Shown here piece after piece: positions 43,274-52,907 of a DNA stretch of 64,000 nucleotides. Origin of the DNA: G963691885 sp963691885. Its GTDB lineage: Bacteria > Pseudomonadota > Alphaproteobacteria > UBA8366 > Aestuariispiraceae. The stretch spans positions 4,836,001 through 4,900,000 of the forward strand of contig OY829843.1 of the NCBI GenBank assembly GCA_963691885.1, written 5' to 3'. A program made the position numbers and the translations under genes. Position 1 is the first letter of the stretch. Every line of letters starts with the position of its first letter. The notes under the pieces were generated by a model, which had not been told where the DNA came from, did not search any database, and saw nothing but the letters and a program-made list of their open reading frames with translations.

Positions 43274-46200
43274 ATGACTATAATTGACGCCGCCCTAAGC
43301 CGTTCCAGAACGGTCATTTCCCTTTTGGTTTTTATCCTGATTGCGGGATCGATTGCCTATGCCACGATCCCGAAAGAATCCGATCCGGATGTGAACATAC
43401 CGATCATCTACACGACGATGCATCACGAGGGGATTTCACCGGCTGACGCGGAACGCTTACTCGTGCGCCCGATGGAAAAGGAACTCCAGTCCATTGAGGG
43501 TGTAAAGGAAATGCGCTCCACCGCTTATGAAGGCGGTGCGAATGTCCTGCTGGAATTTGAAGCCGGGTTTGATGCGGATACCGCTCTCGACGACGTCCGC
43601 GAACAGGTCGACCTGGCAAAACCTGAGCTGCCTGAAGATACCGATGAGCCTGAAGTTCATGAGGTCAATCTGAGCCTGTTTCCGGTTCTCAGTGTGACGC
43701 TGGCCGGTCCAGTTCAAGAGCGCCTTTTGCTGAGCCTCGCCCGCGATCTGCAGGATTCGATCGAGAGCATTCCCGAAGTTCTGGAAGCGGTCATCGTCGG
43801 GGACAGAGATGAAGCGGTCGAGCTGATTATCGATCCGGTGTTATTGGAAAGCTATGGCATCGATGCCCAAACACTGCTGAGTTCGATTTCGCGATCAAAC
43901 TTGCTGGTTGCGGCTGGCACCCTGGACACCGGGCAAGGACGGTTTGGAATCAAGGTACCCGGCCTGTTTGAAGGGGCGCAGGATATCCTGGACATGCCTG
44001 TGAAAACCGAGGGCGATGCCGTTACGCGCGTTTCCGACATAACGACCCTGAAGCGGACCTTTAAGGACCCCCTCACCTTCGCCCGTGTAAACGGTGAGCA
44101 GGCCCTAGTCTTGGAAGTGTCAAAGCGTACCGGTGAGAACATAATCGAGACGATTGAGAAGGTACGCGCCATCGTCGCGGAAGAGAGCGCGGATTGGCCA
44201 GCAGAGGTTGAAATCGGTTTTAGCCAGGATCAGTCGACCAATATCCGCCAGATGCTGACCGATCTGCAGAATAACGTCCTTTCGGCCATTTTGCTGGTCA
44301 TGATCGTCGTGGTTGGGGCTTTGGGCCTGCGGGGCGGTCTGCTTGTCGGCATCGCAATCCCGGGATCGTTCCTTGCCGGGATACTGGTCCTTAACACAAT
44401 TGGGCTGACCGTGAATGTCGTTGTCCTGTTCAGCCTTATTCTGGCGGTTGGCATGCTGGTCGACGGGGCGATTGTTGTTACCGAATTCGCCGATCGACGC
44501 CTGTCTGAAGGGGCCGACAAACGAACCGCCTATGGCGAGGCGGCAAAACGCATGGCGCTCCCGATTATCGCGTCCACCGCAACAACACTGGCAGCCTTCA
44601 TGCCCCTTCTGTTCTGGCCGGGAATTGTTGGGGAATTCATGAAATTCCTGCCCATCACGCTCATCGCGACACTGGCCGCATCCTTGCTCATGGCGTTGAT
44701 CTTTATCCCGGTTCTTGGAACCAACCTGGCAACCATTGTCGGTATCGTATTCGCGCTGGTGACAGCCGCCGGTATGGGTGCGACGGGGATGGGACTGGCA
44801 GAACTTGCCCCCGCCATGGCGGATTTCGGTCCGGTATTGGCCGGCGTCTTGGGGATTGCCGGATTGTATATCGGCTGGCGGATAGGCCTGTTCCTGGGAC
44901 GCTTGCTGGAAGGTCGCGAAGAAGACCGGGCAGCAATACGCGCTCGCCATGCGGAAGAGGATGCAAACGACCTGTCCAAATTAGGCGGCTTCACCCGGAT
45001 CTACGTGAAGGTGTTGAGTGCTGCCCTGCGCCTGCCCAGCCTTGTTGTCGGGCTGGCCGTCGCCGCTCTGGTCGGGTCGTTTATGGCCTATGGCCAATTT
45101 GGCAAGGGTGTTGAATTCTTTCCGGAAATCGAACCCGAGCAGCTGATCGTTAACATTCACGCGCGCGGCAACATGTCAGTATATGAGCGTGATTTCCTGG
45201 TTCGCGAAGTTGAAGATCGCATTTTTGAACTACAGGCCGACAAGGGCGAGTTCAAATCGATCTATTCCTCTTCCGGACAGTTTGAGACCCGCGACGACGC
45301 GGCCGAAGACATTGTCGGCAAGATCCAGCTTGAATTCGTCACCTGGTCCGAACGCCGCGCCGCGGCGGTGATCAAGGATGATATTCGGACCAGAACCAGC
45401 GATCTTGCCGGAATCGATGTTGAGGTATCCCAGCCCGATTCAGGCCCGGCGACCGGCAAACCAATTCATATCGAGATGACCAGCCGTGACCCGGCTTTGC
45501 TGGATACCGGTGTTCAAATCGTACGGGATAAACTCGAAAGCATGGAAGGCCTGAAAGACATTGAAGACTCCAGGGCGGTTCCAGGCATCGAATGGGAAAT
45601 CGGGGTTGATCGGGCTCAGGCCTCAAAGTTTGGTGTTGATATCGCACTGATCGGTAACTTCGTTCAACTGGTCACCAAAGGGTTGAAAATCTCCGATTTC
45701 AGACCGGATGACAGCGATGACGAGGTCGATATTCTTGTCCGGTTTCCGGAAGAGTATCGTTCACTCGATCAACTGGACCGCATTCGCATCGGGACTTCAG
45801 ACAGCATCGTTCCGATGGGGAATTTCGTGACACGATCGGCCGAACCGAAAACCGGCCTGCTCCGTCGTGTTGATGCCAAGCGGATCAGCTTTGTCAAAGC
45901 CGATGTCGATGAAGGCATATTGCCGACGGACAAGGTGAACGCGTTGAAGGAATGGTTGGTGACAGCGAACCTGCCGGCTGGCATCGACGTCACATTCAAA
46001 GGCGAGGACGAAGAACAGGCTGCGGCCCAGGACTTCCTCGTAAAGGCCTTTGGCGTCGCCCTCTTCCTGATGGCCGTCATCCTGGTCACCCAGTTCAACA
46101 GCTTCTATTCGGGCTTCTTGATCCTTTCAGCCGTGATCATGTCAACCGTTGGGGTGATGTTGGGATTACTGGTCTTGCAGGAACCCTTTGGCATTGTGAT

Positions 46201-46624
46201 GTCCGGTATTGGGGTGATCGCACTGGCCGGGATCGTGGTGAACAACAACATTGTCCTGATCGATACGTTCGACTATCTGAAGAAAACGGAAAAGGATATT
46301 CGCACCGCGATCCTGAAAACCGGTGCACAAAGGTTGCGCCCGGTGTTGTTGACAACAACCACAACCATTCTCGGTCTGTTGCCGATGGTGCTTCAGACCA
46401 ATATCGACTTCATCACCCGGGAAGTTTCGGTGGGTGCCCCTTCAACCCAATGGTGGGTGCAACTGGCAACCGCAATCGTCTTTGGCCTTGCCTTTGCCAC
46501 GCTACTGACCCTGCTTGTCACCCCCAGTCTTCTGATGCTCCGGGCCAATGTTTCGGCTTGGCGCAAGCGACTGGGATCGAAGAAGCAGGTACAGGTTGAG
46601 CCTGAGGGTCAACCGGCGGAATAA
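43274..46624 (+). CDS. RND-family efflux transporter
   Basis: A 1116-residue inner-membrane pump of the AcrB superfamily, longer than the usual 1020-1050. TM1 is at 13-31; the first porter region (KESDPDVNIPIIYTTMHH) follows. TM2-TM6 span about 336-485, with LAVGMLVDGAIVVTE in TM4, where one Asp takes the place of the usual Asp pair. An unusual stretch at about 490-555 contains two extra hydrophobic segments (LATIVGIVFALVTAAGMGAT; VLAGVLGIAGLYIGWRIGLF) before a charged loop. The last five helices are at 910-1095. Substrates are unknown; PadR control suggests a toxic organic compound. Confidence 0.93.
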   Translation: MTIIDAALSRSRTVISLLVFILIAGSIAYATIPKESDPDVNIPIIYTTMHHEGISPADAERLLVRPMEKELQSIEGVKEMRSTAYEGGANVLLEFEAGFDADTALDDVREQVDLAKPELPEDTDEPEVHEVNLSLFPVLSVTLAGPVQERLLLSLARDLQDSIESIPEVLEAVIVGDRDEAVELIIDPVLLESYGIDAQTLLSSISRSNLLVAAGTLDTGQGRFGIKVPGLFEGAQDILDMPVKTEGDAVTRVSDITTLKRTFKDPLTFARVNGEQALVLEVSKRTGENIIETIEKVRAIVAEESADWPAEVEIGFSQDQSTNIRQMLTDLQNNVLSAILLVMIVVVGALGLRGGLLVGIAIPGSFLAGILVLNTIGLTVNVVVLFSLILAVGMLVDGAIVVTEFADRRLSEGADKRTAYGEAAKRMALPIIASTATTLAAFMPLLFWPGIVGEFMKFLPITLIATLAASLLMALIFIPVLGTNLATIVGIVFALVTAAGMGATGMGLAELAPAMADFGPVLAGVLGIAGLYIGWRIGLFLGRLLEGREEDRAAIRARHAEEDANDLSKLGGFTRIYVKVLSAALRLPSLVVGLAVAALVGSFMAYGQFGKGVEFFPEIEPEQLIVNIHARGNMSVYERDFLVREVEDRIFELQADKGEFKSIYSSSGQFETRDDAAEDIVGKIQLEFVTWSERRAAAVIKDDIRTRTSDLAGIDVEVSQPDSGPATGKPIHIEMTSRDPALLDTGVQIVRDKLESMEGLKDIEDSRAVPGIEWEIGVDRAQASKFGVDIALIGNFVQLVTKGLKISDFRPDDSDDEVDILVRFPEEYRSLDQLDRIRIGTSDSIVPMGNFVTRSAEPKTGLLRRVDAKRISFVKADVDEGILPTDKVNALKEWLVTANLPAGIDVTFKGEDEEQAAAQDFLVKAFGVALFLMAVILVTQFNSFYSGFLILSAVIMSTVGVMLGLLVLQEPFGIVMSGIGVIALAGIVVNNNIVLIDTFDYLKKTEKDIRTAILKTGAQRLRPVLLTTTTTILGLLPMVLQTNIDFITREVSVGAPSTQWWVQLATAIVFGLAFATLLTLLVTPSLLMLRANVSAWRKRLGSKKQVQVEPEGQPAE

Positions 46625-46630
46625 GAAGGA

Positions 46631-47203
46631 TCAGTCGAACAAGGCGTCGATGGCGGATTGGTCCATAACGACCGCCTCTTCTTCGGAGACGGTTTCCTGA
46701 TCCGCTTCCGGGGAAACCGGGCCGGCGTCGATTTTCGCCATTGCCGCAGATGCCGCGCCTTCGACGCCATTGATGATGCCGCTGCAGGAATCGATAAAAC
46801 CCTGCAGCTCGGAACTGCACGCACCGCAGGTGTTCCGAAGCTTAGCCTCATCCGCCTGGGCCAAAAGGGTCTGGATATCCGACAACCCGGTTTCCGCCTT
46901 TTCATTCATCACCGCGACCGTTCTTTCCAAGGCGTCGCGATCCTCATCCAGCGCCTGGTCATATGCAGCGATCGCCAGGTCTTTATGGGTAAAGGACGAA
47001 TCCCGGAAATGCTCTGCATATGTCTTGGGGCGCCATTCCTGCGCTTCCTCCAGCATATCAGGCATATCGGGAATGAGGTCGATCAGCATCACCAATTCGT
47101 TGAAATGGTTTAAATAATCCGTCGACAGCAACGTCGACGAATTGATCGTGGTATCAGCCACCAGCTTCTGATATGTGCGTGTTAACTTATACTGATCCGC
47201 CAC
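46631..47203 (-). CDS. Conserved protein with four cysteines and FliM/FliN-like acidic tail, function unknown
   Basis: A 190-residue protein with GTG start at 47203. I do not recognise the family. It is mostly helical and acidic. A Cys cluster (TCGACSSELQGFIDSC) lies at about residues 123-138. The C-terminus ends in MDQSAIDALFD, which resembles the short IDALL-type peptides seen at the ends of flagellar and chemotaxis proteins such as FliM. A link to the motility or chemotaxis switch is a hypothesis. It is convergent with the RND gene with six bases between stops. Confidence 0.65.
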   Translation of the reverse strand: MADQYKLTRTYQKLVADTTINSSTLLSTDYLNHFNELVMLIDLIPDMPDMLEEAQEWRPKTYAEHFRDSSFTHKDLAIAAYDQALDEDRDALERTVAVMNEKAETGLSDIQTLLAQADEAKLRNTCGACSSELQGFIDSCSGIINGVEGAASAAMAKIDAGPVSPEADQETVSEEEAVVMDQSAIDALFD

Positions 47204-47362
47204 AAGACCCGCCTGGAATTTCCGATATACCTACAACTTCCCACTCAGTATAGAAGGAATTCATCATATTCCAGTACTGAACAGGGCAAACAGAGGTTTT
47301 CTAATATACAGTATTAAACAATGATTTTATGTAATAAGACCAGTTGGCGCCACCGGGCTTTG

Positions 47363-47947
47363 TTACAAGCGCTCAACACTGACGCTGTTGTCCTCCGCTG
47401 CGCCTGCCTCCAATGCTGACACAACGTCGTCGACCCGCGACACAATTTGGATTAATGACAGGTTCTTTTCCGCGGCAAACCCCTCAGCAACAATATGGTC
47501 GACCATCTGCACCAGCGGGTCCCAATACCCATCAATATTGACGATGACAATCGGCTTGTTATGCAGGGAAAGCTGTCGCCAGGTCAGGATTTCGAACAAT
47601 TCGTCCAATGTCCCGAAACCGCCCGGCAGGACGATAAAGCCATCCGACATCTCGGCCATATGCTGTTTGCGGATATGCATGGAGGGCACAACCATCAACT
47701 CAGTGAGGTTGTCCTTTCCAATTTCTGACTTTTCAAGGAATTCGGGAATAATGCCGGTTACCTTTCCCCCATTGCTTAAAACCGCCTCAGCCGTGATCCC
47801 CATGATGCCGACATCCCCACCACCATAGATCAGATCGATGCCGGCTTCGACCAGTGCGGCACCCAACTGTCTGGCCGCCTGCTTATAGGACTTCCGGACA
47901 TTGGAAGACGACCCACAATACACACACACTGTCGATAGTTTACTCAT
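47363..47947 (-). CDS. LOG-family nucleotide 5'-monophosphate phosphoribohydrolase
   Basis: A 194-residue Rossmann-like protein. Family motifs: VCVYCGSSSNVR at the start, IYGGGDVGIMG, the catalytic MHIRKQHMAEMSDGF (Arg/Lys), and LPGGFGTLDELFEILTW (PGGxGTxxE). Members release adenine-type bases from cytokinin riboside monophosphate or AMP and were formerly called lysine decarboxylases. It is monocistronic with a 159-base gap to the next gene. Confidence 0.92.
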   Translation of the reverse strand: MSKLSTVCVYCGSSSNVRKSYKQAARQLGAALVEAGIDLIYGGGDVGIMGITAEAVLSNGGKVTGIIPEFLEKSEIGKDNLTELMVVPSMHIRKQHMAEMSDGFIVLPGGFGTLDELFEILTWRQLSLHNKPIVIVNIDGYWDPLVQMVDHIVAEGFAAEKNLSLIQIVSRVDDVVSALEAGAAEDNSVSVERL

Positions 47948-48120
47948 TGATCAAAACTGCTCCTGCCAGGGATTAATATACAATTACTGCGCAATTAACC
48001 GGGTTTGCCCTATAAACGCCTGATTTTCACAGCAAATTGAAACACGACATAGCCGGTACACCGGAAAAACCTATATAGTTTTTTGACCTAAACCAACCCG
48101 ACGGAACAGAAGATTTTTTC

Positions 48121-48612
48121 ATGCAGCCCGTGAAGACCAATTTCACCCGCAAACTTACCCTTGCCCTCGTCGTCAGTTCTTTTGCAATTGCCCCGTTTGC
48201 CGTCTCCAACGCCGCTGGCGTGGACGATACGATCAAGGCACGCCAGGCCAAAATGAAAGAACTTGGTGGTCATATGAAATATCTGAAAGGTCTCCTTGGT
48301 GGATCAGGAACCTTAGAAGAAGCCAAGGGGCACGCGCTCGCAATGCAAGAAATCGCCAAAAACATTCCGTCCTGGTTCCCGGAAGGCTCCGGCAAGGACG
48401 ATGCGGGTGTCGGTGTAAAGACAACCGCACTGGCAACAATCTGGTCAGACATGGCCGGGTTCAAGAAGATCTCAGCTACCATGGCAGAGGATACAGGCAA
48501 ACTCGCCGAGTTGATCGAAGGGGGCGACAAAAGTGCGATTGGTGCCCAATACGGCGCCATGGCCAAGGCCAGCTGTGGCGGCTGCCATCAAACCTATCGT
48601 GAGAAGAAATAA
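48121..48612 (+). CDS. Cytochrome c' (class II c-type cytochrome)
   Basis: A 163-residue periplasmic protein with a signal peptide (residues 1-31: LALVVSSFAIAPFAVSNAA). The mature part forms a four-helix bundle. The single heme motif CGGCH is at Cys152, Cys155 and His156, near the C-terminus as in class II cytochromes. Cytochrome c' binds nitric oxide and carbon monoxide and is linked to NO tolerance. The adjacent convergent gene is a cytochrome b561, probably its electron donor. Confidence 0.92.
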   Translation: MQPVKTNFTRKLTLALVVSSFAIAPFAVSNAAGVDDTIKARQAKMKELGGHMKYLKGLLGGSGTLEEAKGHALAMQEIAKNIPSWFPEGSGKDDAGVGVKTTALATIWSDMAGFKKISATMAEDTGKLAELIEGGDKSAIGAQYGAMAKASCGGCHQTYREKK

Positions 48613-48640
48613 AAACTCTTTAAGGGTTTGAGGCGCCCGG

Positions 48641-49309
48641 TCAAAGGCCGGGCAGTACAAACACCACAAATGACGTAACGAGGGCGGCGATGACCAGCAG
48701 GAGTGCCGCCCTTGTTGTTGGCACAAGTGTTGGCGGTGTGAAGGGCCCCTTGTCAGAAAAGCGTTGCCAACCCGTGAACATGGCACGGATCAGGTTCTGC
48801 TTCTTGTAGACGAGATAGAACAGATTTGCCGCGATATGCACGCAGACCAGAATGAAAAGAACATCAAACAACAGATGATGCAATTCGGATGATTCCTGCC
48901 CCGCATCAAAAGAAATCATATCCGCCAAGGGCCCAGAATTGATAAAATCAATATCCTGCGCGAAAAGGCCTGATGCGACCTGTGCCGCCAACAGGCCCAA
49001 AAGCGCCAGCACCGCATAGCCCCCGAGCGGGTTATGTCCGGCATGCTCCTCCGTCTCGCGGGATGGAAGACCGATTGCGTAACGGATAACACGTCCGGGT
49101 GAGGTAAAAAGCGCCGATATTCGCGCGGTGTCGCTGCCGAAGACACCCCAGGCCAGCCGGAACAGGATGAGCGTCATGACGCAATATCCAGAGTAATAAT
49201 GGATCGTGAAGTAATCCCACTCAGCGCTGCCCCAGGACACCAACACACAGGCCACCAGCGCCCAGTGAAAAAGGCGGGTTGGCAGGTCCCAGATTTTCAT
49301 TTCACGCAT
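48641..49309 (-). CDS. Cytochrome b561-family membrane protein
   Basis: A 222-residue integral membrane protein with four predicted core transmembrane helices (about 13-32, 38-58, 93-112, 143-167) plus one at the C-terminus (about 200-221). Histidines at the right depth: LPTRLFHWALVACVL, FTIHYYSGYCVM, and LLFDVLFILVCVHIAAN. These are the b-heme ligands of the Ni-Fe hydrogenase-like b561 group. It is convergent with the cytochrome c' gene; the b561/c' combination is common in proteobacteria and moves electrons from quinol to the periplasm. Confidence 0.9.
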   Translation of the reverse strand: MREMKIWDLPTRLFHWALVACVLVSWGSAEWDYFTIHYYSGYCVMTLILFRLAWGVFGSDTARISALFTSPGRVIRYAIGLPSRETEEHAGHNPLGGYAVLALLGLLAAQVASGLFAQDIDFINSGPLADMISFDAGQESSELHHLLFDVLFILVCVHIAANLFYLVYKKQNLIRAMFTGWQRFSDKGPFTPPTLVPTTRAALLLVIAALVTSFVVFVLPGL

Positions 49310-49553
49310 CTTATGTCTCCCGGGTTAAGGACCGCGCTCATCACCCTATGACAGGGTTTGGCCTCCTCTCAACGAAAGAATCGCGCTAAATTATGGTAAT
49401 AGTTTGATTTTTTGGCGAATTGTTGGAAAACATACGGATGCGTCCCGGTGGGTGGGGCAATGCAGCATGGCTTGGGGTTTCAAGCGTTAGGTCTGGTGTC
49501 GCGGGTTTCGCGGCTTATATGGCCGTAAACAGGCATGGAATTGGGGTAAACGG

Positions 49554-51140
49554 GTGAACAAAGCTGGTCTAATCGGTATCCTTGGCGGGGTGATCGTGAT
49601 CATCGCCATCGGGCTGAATTTCCTGGGCAATCAGGAAGGGGCACCTGAACCCGGCTCTTCCGCTGTGACGACCCAGGACGCGCCTGCCAGTAAAGCTGAC
49701 AACGGTGTAGCACCGCAGAACACAGTCCCTCAGGGGACCAGCACAGAGGGCACCACGCCAGCACCGGTCCTCACAACGGATACCGGCACTGCTGCGACGA
49801 GTACCGAGAAAACCGCTGCTGAGATCGCCGCCGAGGAGGCCGCGGAAATGGCGCGCCAGCAGGCCCAGATTGCGGCTGAAGAGGCGCTTGCCGGACAACA
49901 AAGTGAAACCTCCGCCCTGCCGGCACCGACACCTCCCACGCCAGTAACCCAGGACCAATCGGAATCACTCACAGACGCCAAACCAAGTGATATCGAAGAG
50001 GTCGTGAAAGAGGCTGTGACCATTATCCAGAAAGACGGCGCATCAGCCGCCCAGGAAGTCGTCGAACAGGCAACCCGAAAGACCACCACCGCCGCTGAAA
50101 CAGCCCAACCGGTTCAACCGGTTGCGCCTGCCCCGTCGATTGTTGAACAAAGCCCCGCAGCATCACAGCCGGAAGAAACTGCGAGCGCCGCAAGTCAGAT
50201 CGCCGCTGTTCCCGAAACACTGCAGGCCCCTGAACAACCAGCCGCCGCTGTTGAACCGCCCCCGGTCCTGAAGACCGTTCCGGACCCAATCATTCCGGCC
50301 TTCGACGTGGTTCGGTTGAGCCGTCAGGGCGATTCTGTGTTTGCAGGTCGTGGTGCCCCGAATACAAAGGTGGCAATTATCGCTGATGGCAAGGAAATCG
50401 GGTCGGTTGAGACCGATGCCCGCGGCGAATGGGTCTTTTTGCCAACAGAGCCCCTTCCGCCCGGCAGCTACGAGCTCTCCCTGAAATCCGTCGATGAGAC
50501 AGGTGTCGAAAGGGAATCTTCTAGCGTTGTTGTGGTGGTTGTTCCCGAGGCGGCTCAAAATGTTGCCAGTGACAACGCAGAGCAGGATAGCGGCCCTGTG
50601 GCGCTGCTGGTACCAAAAGAGCCTGAAGTGGGTGAAACCAAGATCCTGCAAAAACCGGCGAGTGTTCCGGGGTCTGTTGCTGCACCGGTCGGCGAATTGG
50701 CGCTTGATTTGGTCGATTATGACGAGACCGGTACCGTCTTCCTGTCTGGCACCGGTACGCCAGGTGCCCTGGTAAGAACCTATCTGGACAATAAATTCAT
50801 GGGCGAAGGTACCGTGAATTCAGACGGCGGATGGCGCGTCGAACCGTCAGACAAGGTTGCACCCGGCGTCTACACCCTTCGTCTTGATGCACTGGTGGAT
50901 GAAAAGGTTGCGGCGCGCCTTGAACTGCCCTTCAGCCGTGCTGAACCTGTGGTCGCTGAAACGGGATCCACCCTGGTCGTGGTTCAGCCCGGTAACTCTC
51001 TGTGGCGGATCGCCAGAAGAAAATTGGGCAGCGGCATGGCCTTTACAGAGATTTATCAGGCGAACCGTTCACAGATCCGGGATCCTGATCTGATTTACCC
51101 GGGCCAGATCTTTCAAATTCCGGACAGCTCCACCAATTAG
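49554..51140 (+). CDS. LysM-domain envelope protein with Ig-like modules
   Basis: A 528-residue protein from GTG 49554. An N-terminal hydrophobic helix (residues 5-24) is a signal anchor. Residues about 30-245 form a low-complexity spacer rich in Ala, Pro, Glu, Thr and Gln. Two beta-rich Ig-like modules follow (about 250-335: GDSVFAGRGAPNTKVAI; and about 380-460: TVFLSGTGTPGALVRTYLDN). The C-terminal LysM domain (about 475-522: VVVQPGNSLWRIARRKLG, then YPGQIFQIP) binds peptidoglycan. It is likely to bridge the inner membrane and cell wall. Confidence 0.9.
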   Translation: MNKAGLIGILGGVIVIIAIGLNFLGNQEGAPEPGSSAVTTQDAPASKADNGVAPQNTVPQGTSTEGTTPAPVLTTDTGTAATSTEKTAAEIAAEEAAEMARQQAQIAAEEALAGQQSETSALPAPTPPTPVTQDQSESLTDAKPSDIEEVVKEAVTIIQKDGASAAQEVVEQATRKTTTAAETAQPVQPVAPAPSIVEQSPAASQPEETASAASQIAAVPETLQAPEQPAAAVEPPPVLKTVPDPIIPAFDVVRLSRQGDSVFAGRGAPNTKVAIIADGKEIGSVETDARGEWVFLPTEPLPPGSYELSLKSVDETGVERESSSVVVVVVPEAAQNVASDNAEQDSGPVALLVPKEPEVGETKILQKPASVPGSVAAPVGELALDLVDYDETGTVFLSGTGTPGALVRTYLDNKFMGEGTVNSDGGWRVEPSDKVAPGVYTLRLDALVDEKVAARLELPFSRAEPVVAETGSTLVVVQPGNSLWRIARRKLGSGMAFTEIYQANRSQIRDPDLIYPGQIFQIPDSSTN

Positions 51141-51288
51141 CGCCTATTCAGGCCCTCGTCGAAACAGCGCGTAAATGTCGCCTTTTCGAGGCTTTCCCCT
51201 TGTCCCGCTGGGGCTTGAACACTAGTTTCCACCCATCAGCGGAATTTGATCCACGGTCGCAACAACAGCCAGAACGGGTTTCACCATC

Positions 51289-51999
51289 ATGTCCCCAATT
51301 GAAGTCGTCAAACCCCTGTTGGTCCCAATCCATCGCGAGGGTTGGCCGTTTATCACGCTGTTCATCATTCTGACGATTATCGCGGGACTGATTGGCGGCT
51401 CGTTTCTCTATTGGATCGGCGGACTTTTAACACTGTGGTGCGTCTATTTCTTTCGGGACCCCCAGCGGACAACCCCTCTGCGTCCCGGTCTGGTCGTCAG
51501 CCCGGCAGATGGTGTCGTGCAAATGATCCGCAAGGTGAACCCGCCGCCTGAACTGGAATATGCCGGCCCTGAAATGCTCCGCATCAGCGTTTTCATGAAT
51601 GTGTTTGATGTTCATGTGAACCGGATTCCAACCGCCGGACATATCACAAAATTGCATTATCGCCCGGGCAAGTTTCTGAACGCATCTCTCGACAAGGCCA
51701 GTGAAGACAATGAGCGGCAATCCATCATGATGGAAACGATTGACGGAAAACCCGTGGGGTTTGTCCAGATCGCTGGCCTGGTTGCCCGCCGCATCCTGTG
51801 CGACCTGGAACCGGGACAGGATGTCCGCACGGGCGAGCGTTTCGGCATGATCCGCTTTGGCAGCCGGGTTGATGTCTATATTCCGGCCAATGTGAAACCA
51901 CTTGTCTGCGAGGGTCAGAAGACGATCTCGGGCGAAACAATTCTGGCCGATTTCGATGCAAAGAAAAACGCGGCTGCCTTGACCAGCGTCCGCCACTAG
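51289..51999 (+). CDS. psd: Phosphatidylserine decarboxylase, short form
   Basis: A 236-residue proenzyme of the short (about 230-residue) Psd type. Residues 17-52 contain a membrane-associated helix pair. SPADGVVQMI (71-80) and VFMNVFDVHVNRIP (101-114) are conserved. MIRFGSRVDVYIP carries the Gly191-Ser192 self-cleavage site, which produces the pyruvoyl group. It decarboxylates phosphatidylserine to phosphatidylethanolamine. Together with the pssA gene 28 bases later, it completes PE synthesis. Confidence 0.96.
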   Translation: MSPIEVVKPLLVPIHREGWPFITLFIILTIIAGLIGGSFLYWIGGLLTLWCVYFFRDPQRTTPLRPGLVVSPADGVVQMIRKVNPPPELEYAGPEMLRISVFMNVFDVHVNRIPTAGHITKLHYRPGKFLNASLDKASEDNERQSIMMETIDGKPVGFVQIAGLVARRILCDLEPGQDVRTGERFGMIRFGSRVDVYIPANVKPLVCEGQKTISGETILADFDAKKNAAALTSVRH

Positions 52000-52027
52000 A
52001 TCGATCTGATCGAGACAGGCAGGCCCC

Positions 52028-52903
52028 ATGCTCCCCTCATCCAGAAAACGCCGCAAATCGAGACGCCCCAATTCACTGCGTGGCGTTTCTGTGCAGGGAT
52101 TGGTGCCAAACGCGATAACGGTTGCTGCAACTTGCGCCGGGTTAACGGGCATCCGCTTTGCGCTGGAAGAGCGCTGGGATTTTGCCGTTGGGGCCATATT
52201 GATTGCCGCGCTCCTGGATGGGCTTGATGGCCGCATGGCCCGCCTGCTCAACGCCAGCAGCGAGTTTGGCGCGCAGCTGGATTCACTCAGCGATTTCGTT
52301 GCTTTTGGGGTATCACCCGCTTTTATCCTGTTCTTCTGGTCTCTGAGCACGCTGGGCGGGTTTGGATGGGCCATCGCGCTCTTCCTGGCGGTCTGTTGTG
52401 GATTACGCCTGGCGCGTTTTAACAGCCGCATCGATACGCTGCCTGCCTATGCCTATAACTATTTTCAGGGCGTGCCCGCACCGGCAGGTGCTGGGCTGGC
52501 CTTGCTGCCTATTATCGCAACCCTTGCCTTTGAGGCGGAAACACCCCCTCCCGTTGCTGCAATAGCGGTCTGGACGGTCGCGGTCGGCCTCTTGATGGTC
52601 AGCGAAATCCCGAGCTATTCCTTTAAGAAGTTCAAGCTGCCCGGGCGTTTCCTGCTGCCAATCATGGCGGTTGTTGGCCTGGCGGCTGCCGGAATTGCCG
52701 GGCGCCCCTGGGTCACTTTATTCATGATCCTCATCGTCTATCTGGCAACAATCCCCCTCGCCTTCACGACCTACCGCAAGCTGGAGGCGGAAGCCGCCAA
52801 GCTGGAGGGCGAAAGCGATGATAAAGACGACAACGAAGGCGGCGACGGAGAGAACGGCGACGACAGCAACACCGAACCAACGCCACTGCGCCCCGTCAGT
52901 TGA
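52028..52903 (+). CDS. pssA: CDP-diacylglycerol-serine O-phosphatidyltransferase
   Basis: A 291-residue polytopic membrane enzyme. The CDP-alcohol phosphotransferase signature DGLDGRMARLL then FGAQLDSLSDFV is present at about residues 64-88, with all catalytic Asp residues. About eight hydrophobic segments are visible. The basic N-terminus (RKRRKSRRPNSLRG) and acidic C-terminal tail (ESDDKDDNEGGDGENGDD) are odd but seen in some alphaproteobacteria. It makes phosphatidylserine for Psd, which precedes it in the same operon. Confidence 0.95.
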   Translation: MLPSSRKRRKSRRPNSLRGVSVQGLVPNAITVAATCAGLTGIRFALEERWDFAVGAILIAALLDGLDGRMARLLNASSEFGAQLDSLSDFVAFGVSPAFILFFWSLSTLGGFGWAIALFLAVCCGLRLARFNSRIDTLPAYAYNYFQGVPAPAGAGLALLPIIATLAFEAETPPPVAAIAVWTVAVGLLMVSEIPSYSFKKFKLPGRFLLPIMAVVGLAAAGIAGRPWVTLFMILIVYLATIPLAFTTYRKLEAEAAKLEGESDDKDDNEGGDGENGDDSNTEPTPLRPVS

Positions 52904-52907
52904 GGCC

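Noticed and set aside
48635..48653. GCCCGG/CCGGGC hairpin near the end of the cytochrome c' gene
   Set aside because: It overlaps the last codons of the convergent b561 gene and has no T-run, so a terminator call is not supported.
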